Source: CANQBR01 sp964641395
GTDB lineage: Bacteria; Bacillota; Negativicutes; Acidaminococcales; Acidaminococcaceae
Assembly: GCA_964641395.1 (NCBI GenBank)
Contig: CAZXKQ010000008.1
Span: forward strand, 1 to 63,986
DNA: 63,986 nt
Direction of reading: 5' to 3'
Under the pieces are notes generated by a model. The model did no database searches. It was given only the letters and a program-made list of their open reading frames with translations, and was not told where the DNA came from. The position numbers and the translations under genes are program-made. The stretch's first letter is position 1; every line of letters starts with the position of its first letter. Positions 34,648 to 44,211 of this stretch are shown one piece after another.

Positions 34648-36792
34648 TTAACGGGCATCGATGCTCAGCTGGCCCAGCCCCACCTTCTTAGCCGGCCGGC
34701 ACAGCAGGTAGAGGAAGCCCACTACTAGGAGGCAGGCCACGGCAGTCCAGAAGGTAAAGCCGGAACCCAGAATAATGAGGGAGCCTAGTTGGTAGATGCA
34801 CAGGCCTACAGCGTAGGCGAAGAGGTTTTGGTAGACCAAGGTGGCCAGGGTCCACTTGCGGGAGTTCATCTCTTGATGCATGGTGGCGATGGCCGCCAGG
34901 CAGGGAGAATCCAACAGGTTGAAGACTAGGAAGGTGAAGGCGGCAGCCGCATTGGGGAAGAAGGCCATCACCGCCGCCCACAGATCCGGCTCCTCCTCGG
35001 TGGCTTCTGCCAGGTTGGCCAGGATGGCCAGGGTGCTGACGATGGACTCTTTGGCTACGAAGCCGCTGAAGGCGGCAGCTACCGCCTGCCAGGAGTTAAA
35101 GCCCAGGGGGGCGAAGAGGGGGGCGATAGCCGAGCCGATGGCGGCTATAAAGCTGGCCTCCGTGTCCACCATGGCCAGGGAGCCATCCTCCAGGCCGAAG
35201 GTGGCCAGGAACCACATGGCTACGCAGCAGAGGAAGATGATGGTGCCCGCCTTCTTCAGGAAGGCGCTGACCCGCTCCCAGGTGTGGAGCAGCACGTTCT
35301 TCACCAGGGGCAGGTGGTAGGGGGGCAGCTCCATTACGAAGGGAGCAGGATCCCCGGCGAACAGGTGGGTCTTCTTTAAGATGATGGCAGAGACGATGAC
35401 GGCGGCAAAGCCCATCAGGTACATGATGGAGGCCATGTACCACTCCCCGCCCATGATGGCGCCGCTGAGGAGGGCGATGACCGGCAGCTTGGCACCGCAG
35501 GGGATGAAGGTGCTGGTCATAATGGTGAGGCGCCTGTCCTTTTCGTTCTCAATGGTGCGGGAGGCCATAATCCCCGGCACGCCGCAGCCAGAGGAGATCA
35601 AGAGGGGGATGAAGCTCTTCCCCGACATGCCGAACTGGCGGAAGAAGCGGTCCATGATGAAGGCCACCCGGGCCATGTAGCCGCAGTCCTCCAAAATGGA
35701 GAGGAGGAGGAAGACGATGGCCATCTGGGGGGCGAAGCCGATGGGGGCGCCGATGCCGCCGATGATGCCGTCCACGATCAGGGAGGTCATCCACTCCGCC
35801 GTACCGGCCCCCTCTAAGAAGCCCTGTACCGGCTCTTGGATCATTTCCCCTATCAACACGTCATTGGTCCAGTCTGTTACCAAGGTACCCAGGCTGTCTA
35901 CGGCGATGTAGTAGATGGCGAACATCACCACGAAGAAGATGGGCAGGGCTAGGAAGCGGTTGGTGACGATCCGGTCGATCTTGTCCGAGGTGCTGAGGAC
36001 GCCCCGCTGCTTGACCACGGCCTTGTCCATCAAGGTGCCGATGTAGGCATAGCGCTGGGAGGTGATGATGCTTTCGCTGTCGTCCTCCAGCTGCTCTTCG
36101 CAGGCGCTGATGACCCTGTCCAGCTGGGCCAGCTCTTCCTCGCCTAGGCCTAGGGCCTGGCTGATCTCCTCATCCCGCTCAAAGAGCTTGACCAAGAGCC
36201 AGCGCTGGGCCCTGCCCTTGACCTTGTCGCCTACCAGCCCCTGGATCTGGGCCAGGGCGGCCTCCACCTCCGGGCTGAAGCCCACGGGCCTGGCTCCGGC
36301 CTGGCCGGCATTGCTTAAAGCCGTCTCGGCCGCCGTCTTTACCCCCTCGCCGCTGAGGGCGGAGGTCTCCACTATGGCGCAGCCCAGTTCCCCGGCTAGA
36401 ACGCCTGTATGAATCTTGTCCCCCCGCTCCCGCACGATGTCGATCATGTTGAGGGCGATGGTGACCGGCAGGCCCATCTCCAGCACCTGGGTGGTCAGGT
36501 ACAGGTTCCGCTCGATGTTGGAGCCGTCTACCAGGTTCAGGATGCCGCTGACCGCGCCTTGGAATATATAATTGCGGGATATCCTCTCCTCTAAGGTATA
36601 GGGGGACAGGGAGTAGATGCCGGGCAGGTCGGTGATGATCACGTCTTCGTGACCCTTCAGCCTGCCTTCCTTCTTTTCTACCGTGACCCCCGGCCAGTTG
36701 CCTACGTACTGTCTAGAGCCGGTCAGCTCATTGAACATGGTGGTTTTGCCACAGTTGGGGTTGCCCACCAGGGCTATCTTAATCTCGCTCAT
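34648..36792 (-). CDS. feoB: Ferrous iron transporter FeoB
   Basis: About 714 residues from ATG 36792, which has GGAGAG 6 nt upstream; a GTG six codons earlier overlaps feoA but lacks a good site. N-terminal G domain: G1 'GNPNCGKTT', G3 'DLPGIYSLSPYTLEE', G4 'NMID'. The membrane part has the two Gate regions with 'PCGAKLPVIALLSG' and 'GCGVPGIMASRTI'. FeoB imports Fe2+ under anoxic conditions. It is coupled to feoA upstream and followed by two Cys-rich peptides. Confidence 0.96.
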   Translation of the reverse strand: MSEIKIALVGNPNCGKTTMFNELTGSRQYVGNWPGVTVEKKEGRLKGHEDVIITDLPGIYSLSPYTLEERISRNYIFQGAVSGILNLVDGSNIERNLYLTTQVLEMGLPVTIALNMIDIVRERGDKIHTGVLAGELGCAIVETSALSGEGVKTAAETALSNAGQAGARPVGFSPEVEAALAQIQGLVGDKVKGRAQRWLLVKLFERDEEISQALGLGEEELAQLDRVISACEEQLEDDSESIITSQRYAYIGTLMDKAVVKQRGVLSTSDKIDRIVTNRFLALPIFFVVMFAIYYIAVDSLGTLVTDWTNDVLIGEMIQEPVQGFLEGAGTAEWMTSLIVDGIIGGIGAPIGFAPQMAIVFLLLSILEDCGYMARVAFIMDRFFRQFGMSGKSFIPLLISSGCGVPGIMASRTIENEKDRRLTIMTSTFIPCGAKLPVIALLSGAIMGGEWYMASIMYLMGFAAVIVSAIILKKTHLFAGDPAPFVMELPPYHLPLVKNVLLHTWERVSAFLKKAGTIIFLCCVAMWFLATFGLEDGSLAMVDTEASFIAAIGSAIAPLFAPLGFNSWQAVAAAFSGFVAKESIVSTLAILANLAEATEEEPDLWAAVMAFFPNAAAAFTFLVFNLLDSPCLAAIATMHQEMNSRKWTLATLVYQNLFAYAVGLCIYQLGSLIILGSGFTFWTAVACLLVVGFLYLLCRPAKKVGLGQLSIDAR

Positions 36793-36806
36793 CACACACT
36801 CTCCAC

Positions 36807-37031
36807 TCACTCTTCCACCAGGATGTTTTCGGCCTCACCCTTGCGCAGGGACAGCTCATAGCCCCGCACCGTCACCTCGATAGGATCCCCCAGGGGCGCC
36901 ACCTTGCGCACGTAGATGGTCACTCCCTTGGTGATGCCCATGTCCATGATGCGGCGCTTCAAGGCACCGCCTCCCTGGAGGCGGGCTACCACTACGGTGC
37001 CCCCCACCTGGACCTCTCTCAACGTCTTCAT
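36807..37031 (-). CDS. feoA: FeoA protein, copy proximal to feoB
   Basis: 74 residues, SH3-like beta-barrel: 'LREVQVGGTVVVARLQGGGALKRRIMDMGITKG' and 'VTVRGYELSLRKGEAENILVEE'. FeoA proteins bind and tune FeoB. 14 bp before the chosen feoB start. Confidence 0.93.
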   Translation of the reverse strand: MKTLREVQVGGTVVVARLQGGGALKRRIMDMGITKGVTIYVRKVAPLGDPIEVTVRGYELSLRKGEAENILVEE

Positions 37032-37049
37032 CGCTTCACCTCCTGCTGC

Positions 37050-37265
37050 TCACTCTATGTAGATCTTGGCGGCCATACTCTTGCTCAAGGCCACCCTGGC
37101 ATCCTTCACATTGACGATCAGGTTGCCGTTCAGTTCAGAAACCACGCTGATAGACGAGCCCTCTACAAAGCCCATGTTGGCCAGGAAGCGGCGCACCTTA
37201 TCTATGCCGTGCAGGGCCACGATGCGCCGTGTCTCTCCTATGTTGGTCATAGTCAACGGTAACAT
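37050..37265 (-). CDS. feoA: FeoA protein, first copy
   Basis: 71 residues with the same fold: 'ETRRIVALHGIDKVRRFLANMGFVEGSSISVV' and 'NVKDARVALSKSMAAKIYIE'. Two different FeoA proteins in front of one FeoB is common in Firmicutes. It is the first gene behind the iron-box promoter. Confidence 0.92.
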   Translation of the reverse strand: MLPLTMTNIGETRRIVALHGIDKVRRFLANMGFVEGSSISVVSELNGNLIVNVKDARVALSKSMAAKIYIE

Positions 37266-37306
37266 GCGCTTTCTCCTCTCTCTTGTTAGCCATGACTGCT
37301 CTCGTT

Positions 37307-37328
37307 TTAGTTAGTGTAGCCTAACTGA
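37307..37328. promoter_or_regulatory. DtxR/IdeR-like iron box before feoA
   Basis: Inverted repeat TTAGTTAG...CTAACTGA with 6 bp between the arms. It resembles the DtxR/IdeR consensus half-site (TTAGGTTAG) much more than a Fur box. It begins 8 bp downstream of the -10 element and so would cover the start point, fitting iron-dependent repression. Confidence 0.65.
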
Positions 37329-37335
37329 TGGTTAC

Positions 37336-37365
37336 AGTATATTACCTCTTTCCCGCCTTTGTCAA
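37336..37365 (-). promoter_or_regulatory. Promoter of the feo operon
   Basis: Minus-strand TTGACA (37365-37360), 18-bp spacer and TATACT (37341-37336), about 70 bp before the first feoA. Confidence 0.8.
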
Positions 37366-37431
37366 GCCCTTTTTTGTAAACTTACGGTAATTATCTAGCC
37401 GAGTTAGCCACAAGTAATTGCTTAAACAAGC

Positions 37432-37474
37432 AAAAAAGACAGGCCTGACTGCCCGCAAGGAGCAGCGGCCTGCC
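37432..37474 (-). terminator. Terminator of the metal P-type ATPase gene
   Basis: Minus-strand GGCAGGCC (37474-37467) pairs with GGCCTGTC (37445-37438) and is followed by TTTTTT. Confidence 0.8.
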
Positions 37475-37519
37475 TCAGGAGGGAAGCCCCAGTAGGGCCC
37501 CTAGTCCGGCCCTCCAGCC

Positions 37520-40490
37520 CTAAATTTTCTTGTAGAGGATGCGGACGGAATTCAACACGCAGAGGAGGGACACCCCTGTATCGGCGAAGATGGCCGCCCA
37601 CATGGAAGCGTAGCCGCAGAAGCCGGCGGCCATGATCACCACCTTCACCGCCAGGGCGAAGACCACGTTCTGCCAGGCGATGACTCCTACCGCCCTGGCG
37701 ATGGCGATGGCCTGGGGTATGGCCTTCACCTCTGAGTTCATGAACACCAGGTCGGCCGCCTCGATGGCGGCGTCAGCCCCGCTGCCCATGGCTGCGCCTA
37801 CATCAGCCCCGGCCAGCACCGGCGCGTCGTTGATGCCGTCCCCTACGAACAGCACCGAGCCGTACTTATTCCGCAGCCGGTTCAGTTCTGCCAGCTTGTC
37901 CTGGGGCAGGAGTTTGGCCCTCACCTCGTCGATGCCCGCCTCAGCGGCCACCGCCTGGGCCTCCCGCTCCTGGTCCCCGGTGAGCATGGCGGTGACCAGG
38001 CCCTGCCTGCGCAGGGCGGCTACAGCCTCTACCGCGTCCTCCTTCAAACTGTCGCTCACCACCAGCTGGCCCAGATAGCGGCCGTCCACGGCTAGCAAAA
38101 CCTCGCTGCCGTAAGGAGCCTGGCCGTAGCCAGGAGTGGGGATGTTATAGCACTGCAACAGCTTCAAGTTGCCGCACAGCACCTCCCTGCCGTCATAGGC
38201 TGCCACCAGGCCTTCCCCTGCTATCTCTCTAAAGCTGTCCGGCCGCTGCAGGGCCAGGCCCCGCTCCGTAGCCGCCGCCACGATGCTCTGGGCGATGGGG
38301 TGGCTGCTCACCGCCTCCGCCCCGGCGCAGCGCTGCAGCAGTTCTTCCTCCGCCACGCCGGCCGCCGGCAGCAGCTTCTGCACCAGGAAGCTGCCCTTGG
38401 TGACGGTGCCTGTCTTGTCCATCACCACCCCATGGACGTTCTTCAACGCTTCCATGGTGACTCCCCCCTTGAAGAGGATGCCGTACTTAGAGCCGGCCCC
38501 TATGCCGGCGAAGAAGGCCAGGGGCACAGACAGCACCAGGGCGCAGGGGCAGCTGATCACCAAGAAGGTGAGGGCGGCGTAGACGGAGCCCTCGTTGCCC
38601 AGGTAGGGCATATCCCTCTTCAGCAGGGGCAGCAGCAGGGCGGTGGCCAGGGCCACGGCCACTACCACCGGAGTGTAGATCCGGGCAAAGCGGGTGATGA
38701 AGCGGTCTATGGACGGTTTGGAAGCGGCGGCGTTCTCCACGCTGTCCAGGATCTTGCTGACCATGGACTCTTCCAGCACCTTCTCCACCCGGATCTTCAG
38801 CATGGCCGAGGTGTTGACGCAGCCGGACACCACCTCGTCCCCGTAGCGCCGCTTCACCGGCACCGGCTCCCCTGTGACGGGGGCCGTATCGATCAGGCTC
38901 TCCCCTTCCACCACCACGCCGTCCAGGGGTATCCTGTCTCCCACCCTCACTAAGAGGATGTCCCCTACATTGGCCTCGGCGGCAGGGATGACCCGTACCT
39001 CCTCGCCTACCAGCAGGTTGACCACCTCAGGCCGCAGGTCCACAGCCTCCATGATCTGGCCCCTGCTCTTTTCTACCGCCCGTTGCTCAAAGTATTCGCC
39101 GACCCGGTAGAAGAAGATGACCCCTACCGCCTCCTCGTAGGCCTGGACGAAGAAGGCGCCGATGGTGGCTGCCGCCATCAGGAAGTTTTCGTCAAAAAGC
39201 TGCCCCTTGCCCAGGTTCTTCACCGCCGTCCAGACTATGCCATGGCCCAGGATGACGTAGGCCGCTATGAGGGCGTGCAGGTGGTACTCCTCTGGCAGCA
39301 GCCCCAGCCATTCGCTGAGGATGAAGAGCAGGCCCCCTGCCACCACCTCGATGAGGGCCTCCTTCTCCCGCAGCTTGGACAGGAGGCCGCCGCTGCGCAG
39401 CCTGCTGTCTAGTTCCGGATCCAGGCCGGCGGCAGCAGCCTCTACTAGGACCACTCCCTCCTCCACCTGGTCGGTGGCCGCCTGGAGCTTGGCCAGCAGG
39501 CCCTGGTAGTCTGAGGCGGAAACCCTCAGCTTTTTGGTAGTGTAGGTCAGGACGGCCTCATTGACCTCCGGCAGCTGGTTCAGGGCCCGCTCGATCTTGG
39601 CCCCGCAGTTGGCACAGTCCAGCCCCTGCACCAGATAGGTACGGCTCCCCCGGGCGCTTACCCTGCCCCCCGGCCGCTCCCTGAGGACCACCCCTTCCTC
39701 CACCCGGTCGGTGGCAGCCTGGAGCTTAGGCAGCAGGCCCTGGTAATTAGTGGCGTACACCTTGAGCTTCTTGGTGGCGAAGCTCAGCACCGCCTCCTTC
39801 ACCTCCGGCAGCTGGTTGATGGCCGCCTCCACCTTGGCGGCGCAGTTGGCGCAGTCCAGCCCCTCCACCAGGTAGACATGGGCGGCGGCCGCATCCCCGG
39901 CCCTGGCCTCCCTGTCCCGGGGGATGACCTCCACGTCGGATTCGATGGCCGTGCAGATTTCCCTGATGGCCGGCAAAACCGCCTCATGATCCGCCGCGCT
40001 GAGGCGCAGCTGCTTAGTTACATAGGAGATATTGGCATAGCTTACCCCGGGCAGCTGCTTGATCTTGTACTCCATCATGGCGGCGCAGTTGGCGCAGCCT
40101 AGGTTTTTCAGTATGTAGACCCGCTTCACCTTGTCTGCGTCCGGCATGGAGCAGGTGCAGTTGGCCAGGCTCTCGCCGCAGACGTCGCAGTACTCTTCGT
40201 GGGGGTGGCAGAGCTGGCACTGGCAGTCCTCCGGGTGGCCAGGCACATGGTGGCCGTGNNNNNNNNNNNNNNNNNNNNNNNNNNNNNNNNNNNNNNNNNN
40301 NNNNNNNNNNNNNNNNNNNNNNNNNNNNNNNNNNNNNNNNNNNNNNNNNNNNNNNNNNGTGCTCCTGCCCGTGGCCGTGGGGCCCAGCCTCCTCCGCCCC
40401 AGGTTGCAGCCCTGTAAAGCTGCGCACCGCCCCGCTGCTGTTACGCACCTCTTCTAAGTCTTGCAAAGGCTCCCTATCCGTACTTGCCAT
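37520..40490 (-). CDS. Heavy-metal P1B-type ATPase with three HMA domains and His-rich N-terminus (interrupted by gap)
   Basis: The frame from ATG 40490 (MASTDREPLQ) runs into the gap in a His-rich stretch (HGHGQEH) and resumes after it with HGHHVPGHPEDCQCQLCHPH. With 100 N the two parts are out of frame by one, so the true gap length differs. After a Cys-rich segment come three HMA domains with CANC motifs ('LGCANCAAMMEYKIKQLPG', 'LDCANCAAKVEAAINQLPE', 'LDCANCGAKIERALNQLPE'); the second and third are near copies. The pump core has TGEPVPV, the CPC motif in 'VISCPCALVLSVPLAF', 'VMDKTGTVTKG', 'SSHPIAQSI' and 'GDGINDAPVLAGADVG'. CPC with a SHPIA motif fits Zn2+/Cd2+/Pb2+ (ZntA/CadA) export; cobalt is possible. 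Two ArsR-like palindromes flank its promoter region. Confidence 0.92.
40259..40358. other. Assembly gap (100 N) in the His-rich region
   Basis: Exactly 100 N inside the coding region of the metal ATPase, with His/Gly codons on both sides. Repetitive His-rich DNA is the probable cause of the break. Confidence 0.99.
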
Positions 40491-40595
40491 AGTTCCTACC
40501 GCCTTCCTCCTGCGCCGGCCCCGCCTGGCCCTGCCCCCCTGTAGCGAGGGGCTGCCAGCCGCTCCCTGCCTGGGGAGGGGCCGCCGGCATAACAA

Positions 40596-40611
40596 ATGAG
40601 CGTTTACTCAT
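40596..40611. promoter_or_regulatory. ArsR/SmtB-like palindrome 2 before the metal ATPase
   Basis: Outer arms ATGAG...CTCAT around a 6-bp centre, about 46 bp downstream of the -10 element at 40657-40662. Same outer arms as the other site at 40667-40682. Confidence 0.5.
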
Positions 40612-40656
40612 ATATAATCCTAAAAAGAAGAGGGCCATGCCCTGACTTCAAGCCTT

Positions 40657-40662
40657 ATTATA
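40657..40662 (-). promoter_or_regulatory. -10 element of the metal ATPase promoter
   Basis: Minus-strand TATAAT. The -35 hexamer 17 bp upstream (TAGATG) is weak and partly lies in the palindrome 40667-40682, as expected for a metal-derepressed promoter. Confidence 0.5.
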
Positions 40663-40666
40663 TCAT

Positions 40667-40682
40667 ATGAGCAGGTATTCAT
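40667..40682. promoter_or_regulatory. ArsR/SmtB-like palindrome 1 in the metal ATPase promoter
   Basis: ATGAG...TTCAT/ATGAA...CTCAT, a 16-bp imperfect palindrome between the -35 and -10 positions. Similar sites bind CadC/SmtB repressors that release on Zn or Cd. No arsR gene is adjacent. Confidence 0.5.
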
Positions 40683-40765
40683 CTATATTTTTTTGCAAAA
40701 ATTCCCGGCAAGGGGGGCCTGGCGGCCCGCCCCTGCCAGTACTTTAAGGAAGAACTATAACTTTT

Positions 40766-41746
40766 TCATGAAGCCACCCTGTGGCAGGCCACCCAGTGGC
40801 CGTAGGCGACCTCCTGCAAGGCCGGCTTCTCCTCTCTGCAGCGCTGGCTGCAAAACTCACAGCGGCTGGCGAAGGGGCAGCCCTTGGGCAGGTCCAGGGG
40901 GGAGGGTATCTCCCCCTCCAAAGGCTGGATCTTGTATTTGGCCTTGGCATCCACCCTGAACACCGCCTTCATCAAGGACTTGGTGTAGGGATGCAGGCAG
41001 TCGGTGCCTATACGGCCGGTCTCCAGCCATTCCAGCACATTGCCTAGGTAGAGGACCGCCACCTGGTGGCACATCAGGTCTACCAAGCCCAGGTCGTGGG
41101 CGATGAAGAGGTAGGTGATGTCCTTCTCCTTCTGCAGCCTGCACAAAAGCTCGCACACCTTTTCCTGGACGGACACGTCTAGGGCGGAGGTAGCCTCATC
41201 GCAGACGATGATCTTAGGCTCCAGGGCCAGGGCCCTGGCTATCCCCAGCCTCTGCCGTTGGCCGCCGGACATGCTGTGGGGGTAGCGATCCTTGAAGCTG
41301 GCCGGCAGTTCCACCATCTCTAACAGCTCAGCAGCCTTGGCATCTACCTGGCCCCCCTTGATAAGGCCGAAGTTTTTCAAGGGCTCGGTGAGGATGTCCT
41401 TGACCAGCAGCTTGGGATTGAAGGCGGCGTTAGGATCTTGGAACACCATCTGGATGAGGCGGCGGTTCTGCCGCTTTTCCTCTCCCCTGGCCCGGAGCAG
41501 ATCCCTGCCCTGGAAGATGGCCTCGCCGCTGGTAGCGGACTGGATCCCCAAGAGGCAGCGCACCAGGGTGGACTTGCCACAGCCTGATTCGCCGATGATG
41601 CCCAGGGTCCGGCCCTGGAAGGCCCGCAGGCTGATGTTGTCGCAGGCGGTCAAGAACCGGCCCCCCTCTACAGGGAACTTCTTGGTAAGCTTCCTGATGT
41701 CCAGCACTACCGGCGTCCGCTGGTAGGTTGCGGCTTGCTCAATCAT
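40766..41746 (-). CDS. Peptide/nickel-type ABC transporter ATPase (DppF-like)
   Basis: 326 residues. Walker A 'GESGCGKST', signature 'SGGQRQRLGIARAL', Walker B 'IIVCDEATSALDV', plus the C-terminal extension 'CPFASRCEFCSQRC' typical of OppF/DppF. It overlaps the DppD-like gene by 8 bp and ends the five-gene operon that starts behind the cobalamin riboswitch. Confidence 0.93.
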   Translation of the reverse strand: MIEQAATYQRTPVVLDIRKLTKKFPVEGGRFLTACDNISLRAFQGRTLGIIGESGCGKSTLVRCLLGIQSATSGEAIFQGRDLLRARGEEKRQNRRLIQMVFQDPNAAFNPKLLVKDILTEPLKNFGLIKGGQVDAKAAELLEMVELPASFKDRYPHSMSGGQRQRLGIARALALEPKIIVCDEATSALDVSVQEKVCELLCRLQKEKDITYLFIAHDLGLVDLMCHQVAVLYLGNVLEWLETGRIGTDCLHPYTKSLMKAVFRVDAKAKYKIQPLEGEIPSPLDLPKGCPFASRCEFCSQRCREEKPALQEVAYGHWVACHRVAS

Positions 41747-42530
41747 AATAACACTGGCCTCCCATTACCGGCACCGCATGTAAGAGGGATCTGGTGTAGG
41801 CCGTCTGGGGCCTGCTTAAAACCTCCAGGCGGCTGCCCCTCTCTTCCACCCTGCCGCCCTTCATAACCATCAGCTTGTCCGACATGTAGCTGGCCACCCC
41901 TAGGTTGTGGGTGACGATGATCACGGCCACCCCGTACTGCTCCCTCACTTCCAGGATCTGCCGGATGATCTGGGCCTGGGTGGTTACGTCCAGGGCCGAG
42001 GTAGGCTCGTCCGCCAGCAGCAGCTTAGGCTGGAAGACCATGGCCATGGCTATGCCCACCCGCTGCCGCATCCCCCCTGACAGCTCGAAGGGGTAGCTGT
42101 TCATAACAGTGGCAGGATTGGCCAGCCGCACATTGCTGAGCATGGCGGCGGCCATCTCAGAGGCCTCCTGCTTGCTCTTCTCCGGGGCATGGGCCCTGAT
42201 GTAGTCGATGAACTGCCTGCCGATGGTCCGGATAGGGTTGATCATGTTGCCGCTGTCTTGGAAGATCATGGACAGTTCCGTGCCTGACAACCTGCGCCAG
42301 TCCTCAGGGCTGTTTTGCAGCATATCCCTGCCTTGGAAGGTGATGCTGCCCTTGGTGACCCGGCCGGCCCCAGGGAGGCAGCCCATGGCCGCCCTGATGA
42401 TGGTGGTCTTACCGCTGCCAGACTCCCCTACAATGGAGAGGACCTCACCCTTTTCCAGTTCCACATTGGCCCCAGTGACAGTGAGTTTGGAGCCGTAGCT
42501 GATGTCTAAATCTTTAATTTCCAGAAGCAT
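41739..42530 (-). CDS. Peptide/nickel-type ABC transporter ATPase (DppD-like)
   Basis: 263 residues: Walker A 'GESGSGKTT', signature 'LSGGMRQRVGIAMAM', Walker B 'LLLADEPTSALDV'. Shorter than typical OppD (about 330) because the C-terminal Cys-rich extension is absent; NikD-type proteins are of this shorter kind, which mildly favours a metal substrate. It pairs with the DppF-like ATPase. Confidence 0.92.
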   Translation of the reverse strand: MLLEIKDLDISYGSKLTVTGANVELEKGEVLSIVGESGSGKTTIIRAAMGCLPGAGRVTKGSITFQGRDMLQNSPEDWRRLSGTELSMIFQDSGNMINPIRTIGRQFIDYIRAHAPEKSKQEASEMAAAMLSNVRLANPATVMNSYPFELSGGMRQRVGIAMAMVFQPKLLLADEPTSALDVTTQAQIIRQILEVREQYGVAVIIVTHNLGVASYMSDKLMVMKGGRVEERGSRLEVLSRPQTAYTRSLLHAVPVMGGQCYYD

Positions 42531-42565
42531 AGCGCCAACCTTCTTCTGTCTGACGACCGGCTCCG

Positions 42566-44146
42566 TTACTTAGCCGGGCTGATTTCCTTGGTCAGCCAGT
42601 AGTAATCGCAGGGCAGGATCTCTGCGTTAGCCACAGACTTGTTGCTGACCATGTTGGTCTGGGGATGGCCGAAGACCAGGATGGCTGCGTCGTCCAGGAT
42701 GAGCTTTTCCATCTGGATGATCAGCTCCCGCCGCTTGGCCGGGTCAAATTCCGTAGTCAGCCTGTCTCCCAGGGCATCGAAGGCCGGGTTGCTGTAGCCG
42801 GAACCGTTCTGGGGATTGCTGCCGTTCTTGTTGGTGCGCAGGTACATGTTGACGAAGACCTCGGGATCGCCGGCCTGGAGGGTGAGGACGTTGGAGATCA
42901 GCAGGTCGAACTCCCCTCTGACTCCCATGCCGTCCATAACGTTGTAGTCTACGTTCTTCAGGTTGACCTTGATGCCCACCTTCTTAGCATCCGCCTGGGT
43001 AGCCTCGGCGAAGAGGGGCAGTTCGGCCCGGCCGCTGTAGAAGACGAAGTCCATTTCCAGGTTCTTGCCGTCCTTGTCTACGTAGCCGTCATTGTCCGTA
43101 TCCCGCCAGCCGGCCTCCGCCAGCAGCTTTTTAGCCCGTTCCACATCGTATTTGTTGGGATCGGCCTGGTACAGTTCAGGGTAACCGTAGTCTACGGAGG
43201 GAGGCATCAGGGGGCCGCCGGGAACGAAGGTGTCCTTGAGCAACACCTTGCAATAGGTGGGCCTATCCAAGGCGCTCATCAGGGCCTGGCGCACCCGCTT
43301 GTCTCCGGCAGGGCGGCCGCCGGCTACATTGATCCGGGCCAGCACGTCCCGCAGGGAGGCGATGTTGGAGATGTTGAACTTGTCCTTGTTTTGGAAGAGC
43401 TGCAGGTCCCCGGAGGCGATGTTGATGGCCATGTCGATTTCGCCCTTTTGCAAGGCCATGGCCCTGGTATTGGGATCGTCGATAGTGGGGATCTCCACCT
43501 TCTTAAAGGGTACGGCCCCGTCCCAGTAGTGCTCATTCCGCACCATGACCGCCTTAGCCTTGCTGTAAGACTCTACCGCGTAGGGGCCGGTGCAGATGGC
43601 TCCCTGCTTAGCCACGTCCCTCTGCTCTATGCCGTCCACCTTGACGATGATGAAGAGGGGGTCCCCCAGCATGCCCGGCAGAGTGGCCACAGGCCGCTTG
43701 GTCTTGACGATGACGTTCTGCCCCTCCCCCTTGATAGAGTCGTAGTCAAACATGGCCTTGGCCCGGGCGGCCTTGGCAAAGGTCCGCAGGATGGACTTAG
43801 CGGCAGCCTCACCGGTAACCTTGGTGCCGTCGGAGAAGGCGGCCTTATCGTTGATGTGGAAGGTCCAGGTCAGCTTGTCCTCAGAAACGCTCCACTTATC
43901 GGCCAGCCAGGGGGCGGCGTTCATCTTCTTATCAAACTTCACCATGCACTCCCCTAGGCCGTAGCGCATTACCACCCAGCCGAAGTAGTTATCCGTGGTT
44001 TCCAAAGAATCCGCGAAGTTGGTAACGCCGAACTTCAGGGTGTCTTTAGGCCCAGAGGCTTCCTTCTTGCCGCCGCCGCAGCCTGCGGCCAGGGCCATAA
44101 CGCCGATGAGGGCTGCCGCCAGAGAGGCACGATAAATCTTTTTCAT
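42566..44146 (-). CDS. Peptide/nickel-type ABC solute-binding lipoprotein (SBP family 5)
   Basis: 526 residues with lipobox 'LAAGCGGG' near residue 20. SBP_bac_5 features: 'KWSVSEDKLTWTFHINDKAAFSDGTKVT', 'GPYAVESYSK', 'NEHYWDGAVPFKKVEIPTI' and 'ALMSALDRPTYCKVLL'. The family binds oligopeptides, nickel or metal chelates. A cobalamin riboswitch ahead of the operon suggests cobalt, a cobalt chelate or a corrinoid-linked solute; this is inference. Confidence 0.92.
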   Translation of the reverse strand: MKKIYRASLAAALIGVMALAAGCGGGKKEASGPKDTLKFGVTNFADSLETTDNYFGWVVMRYGLGECMVKFDKKMNAAPWLADKWSVSEDKLTWTFHINDKAAFSDGTKVTGEAAAKSILRTFAKAARAKAMFDYDSIKGEGQNVIVKTKRPVATLPGMLGDPLFIIVKVDGIEQRDVAKQGAICTGPYAVESYSKAKAVMVRNEHYWDGAVPFKKVEIPTIDDPNTRAMALQKGEIDMAINIASGDLQLFQNKDKFNISNIASLRDVLARINVAGGRPAGDKRVRQALMSALDRPTYCKVLLKDTFVPGGPLMPPSVDYGYPELYQADPNKYDVERAKKLLAEAGWRDTDNDGYVDKDGKNLEMDFVFYSGRAELPLFAEATQADAKKVGIKVNLKNVDYNVMDGMGVRGEFDLLISNVLTLQAGDPEVFVNMYLRTNKNGSNPQNGSGYSNPAFDALGDRLTTEFDPAKRRELIIQMEKLILDDAAILVFGHPQTNMVSNKSVANAEILPCDYYWLTKEISPAK

Positions 44147-44211
44147 TGTAGATCTCTCCCCTTCTTATAATTTTTGCCAGCGCTGAGCTGGACGCTGAGA
44201 AAAAACTGCCC

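Noticed and set aside
42665..43957. 430-codon plus-strand frame opposite the ABC binding protein
   Set aside because: A shadow of GC-rich third positions: His/Gly/Val/Leu-rich, no family features, while the minus strand encodes a clear SBP family 5 protein.
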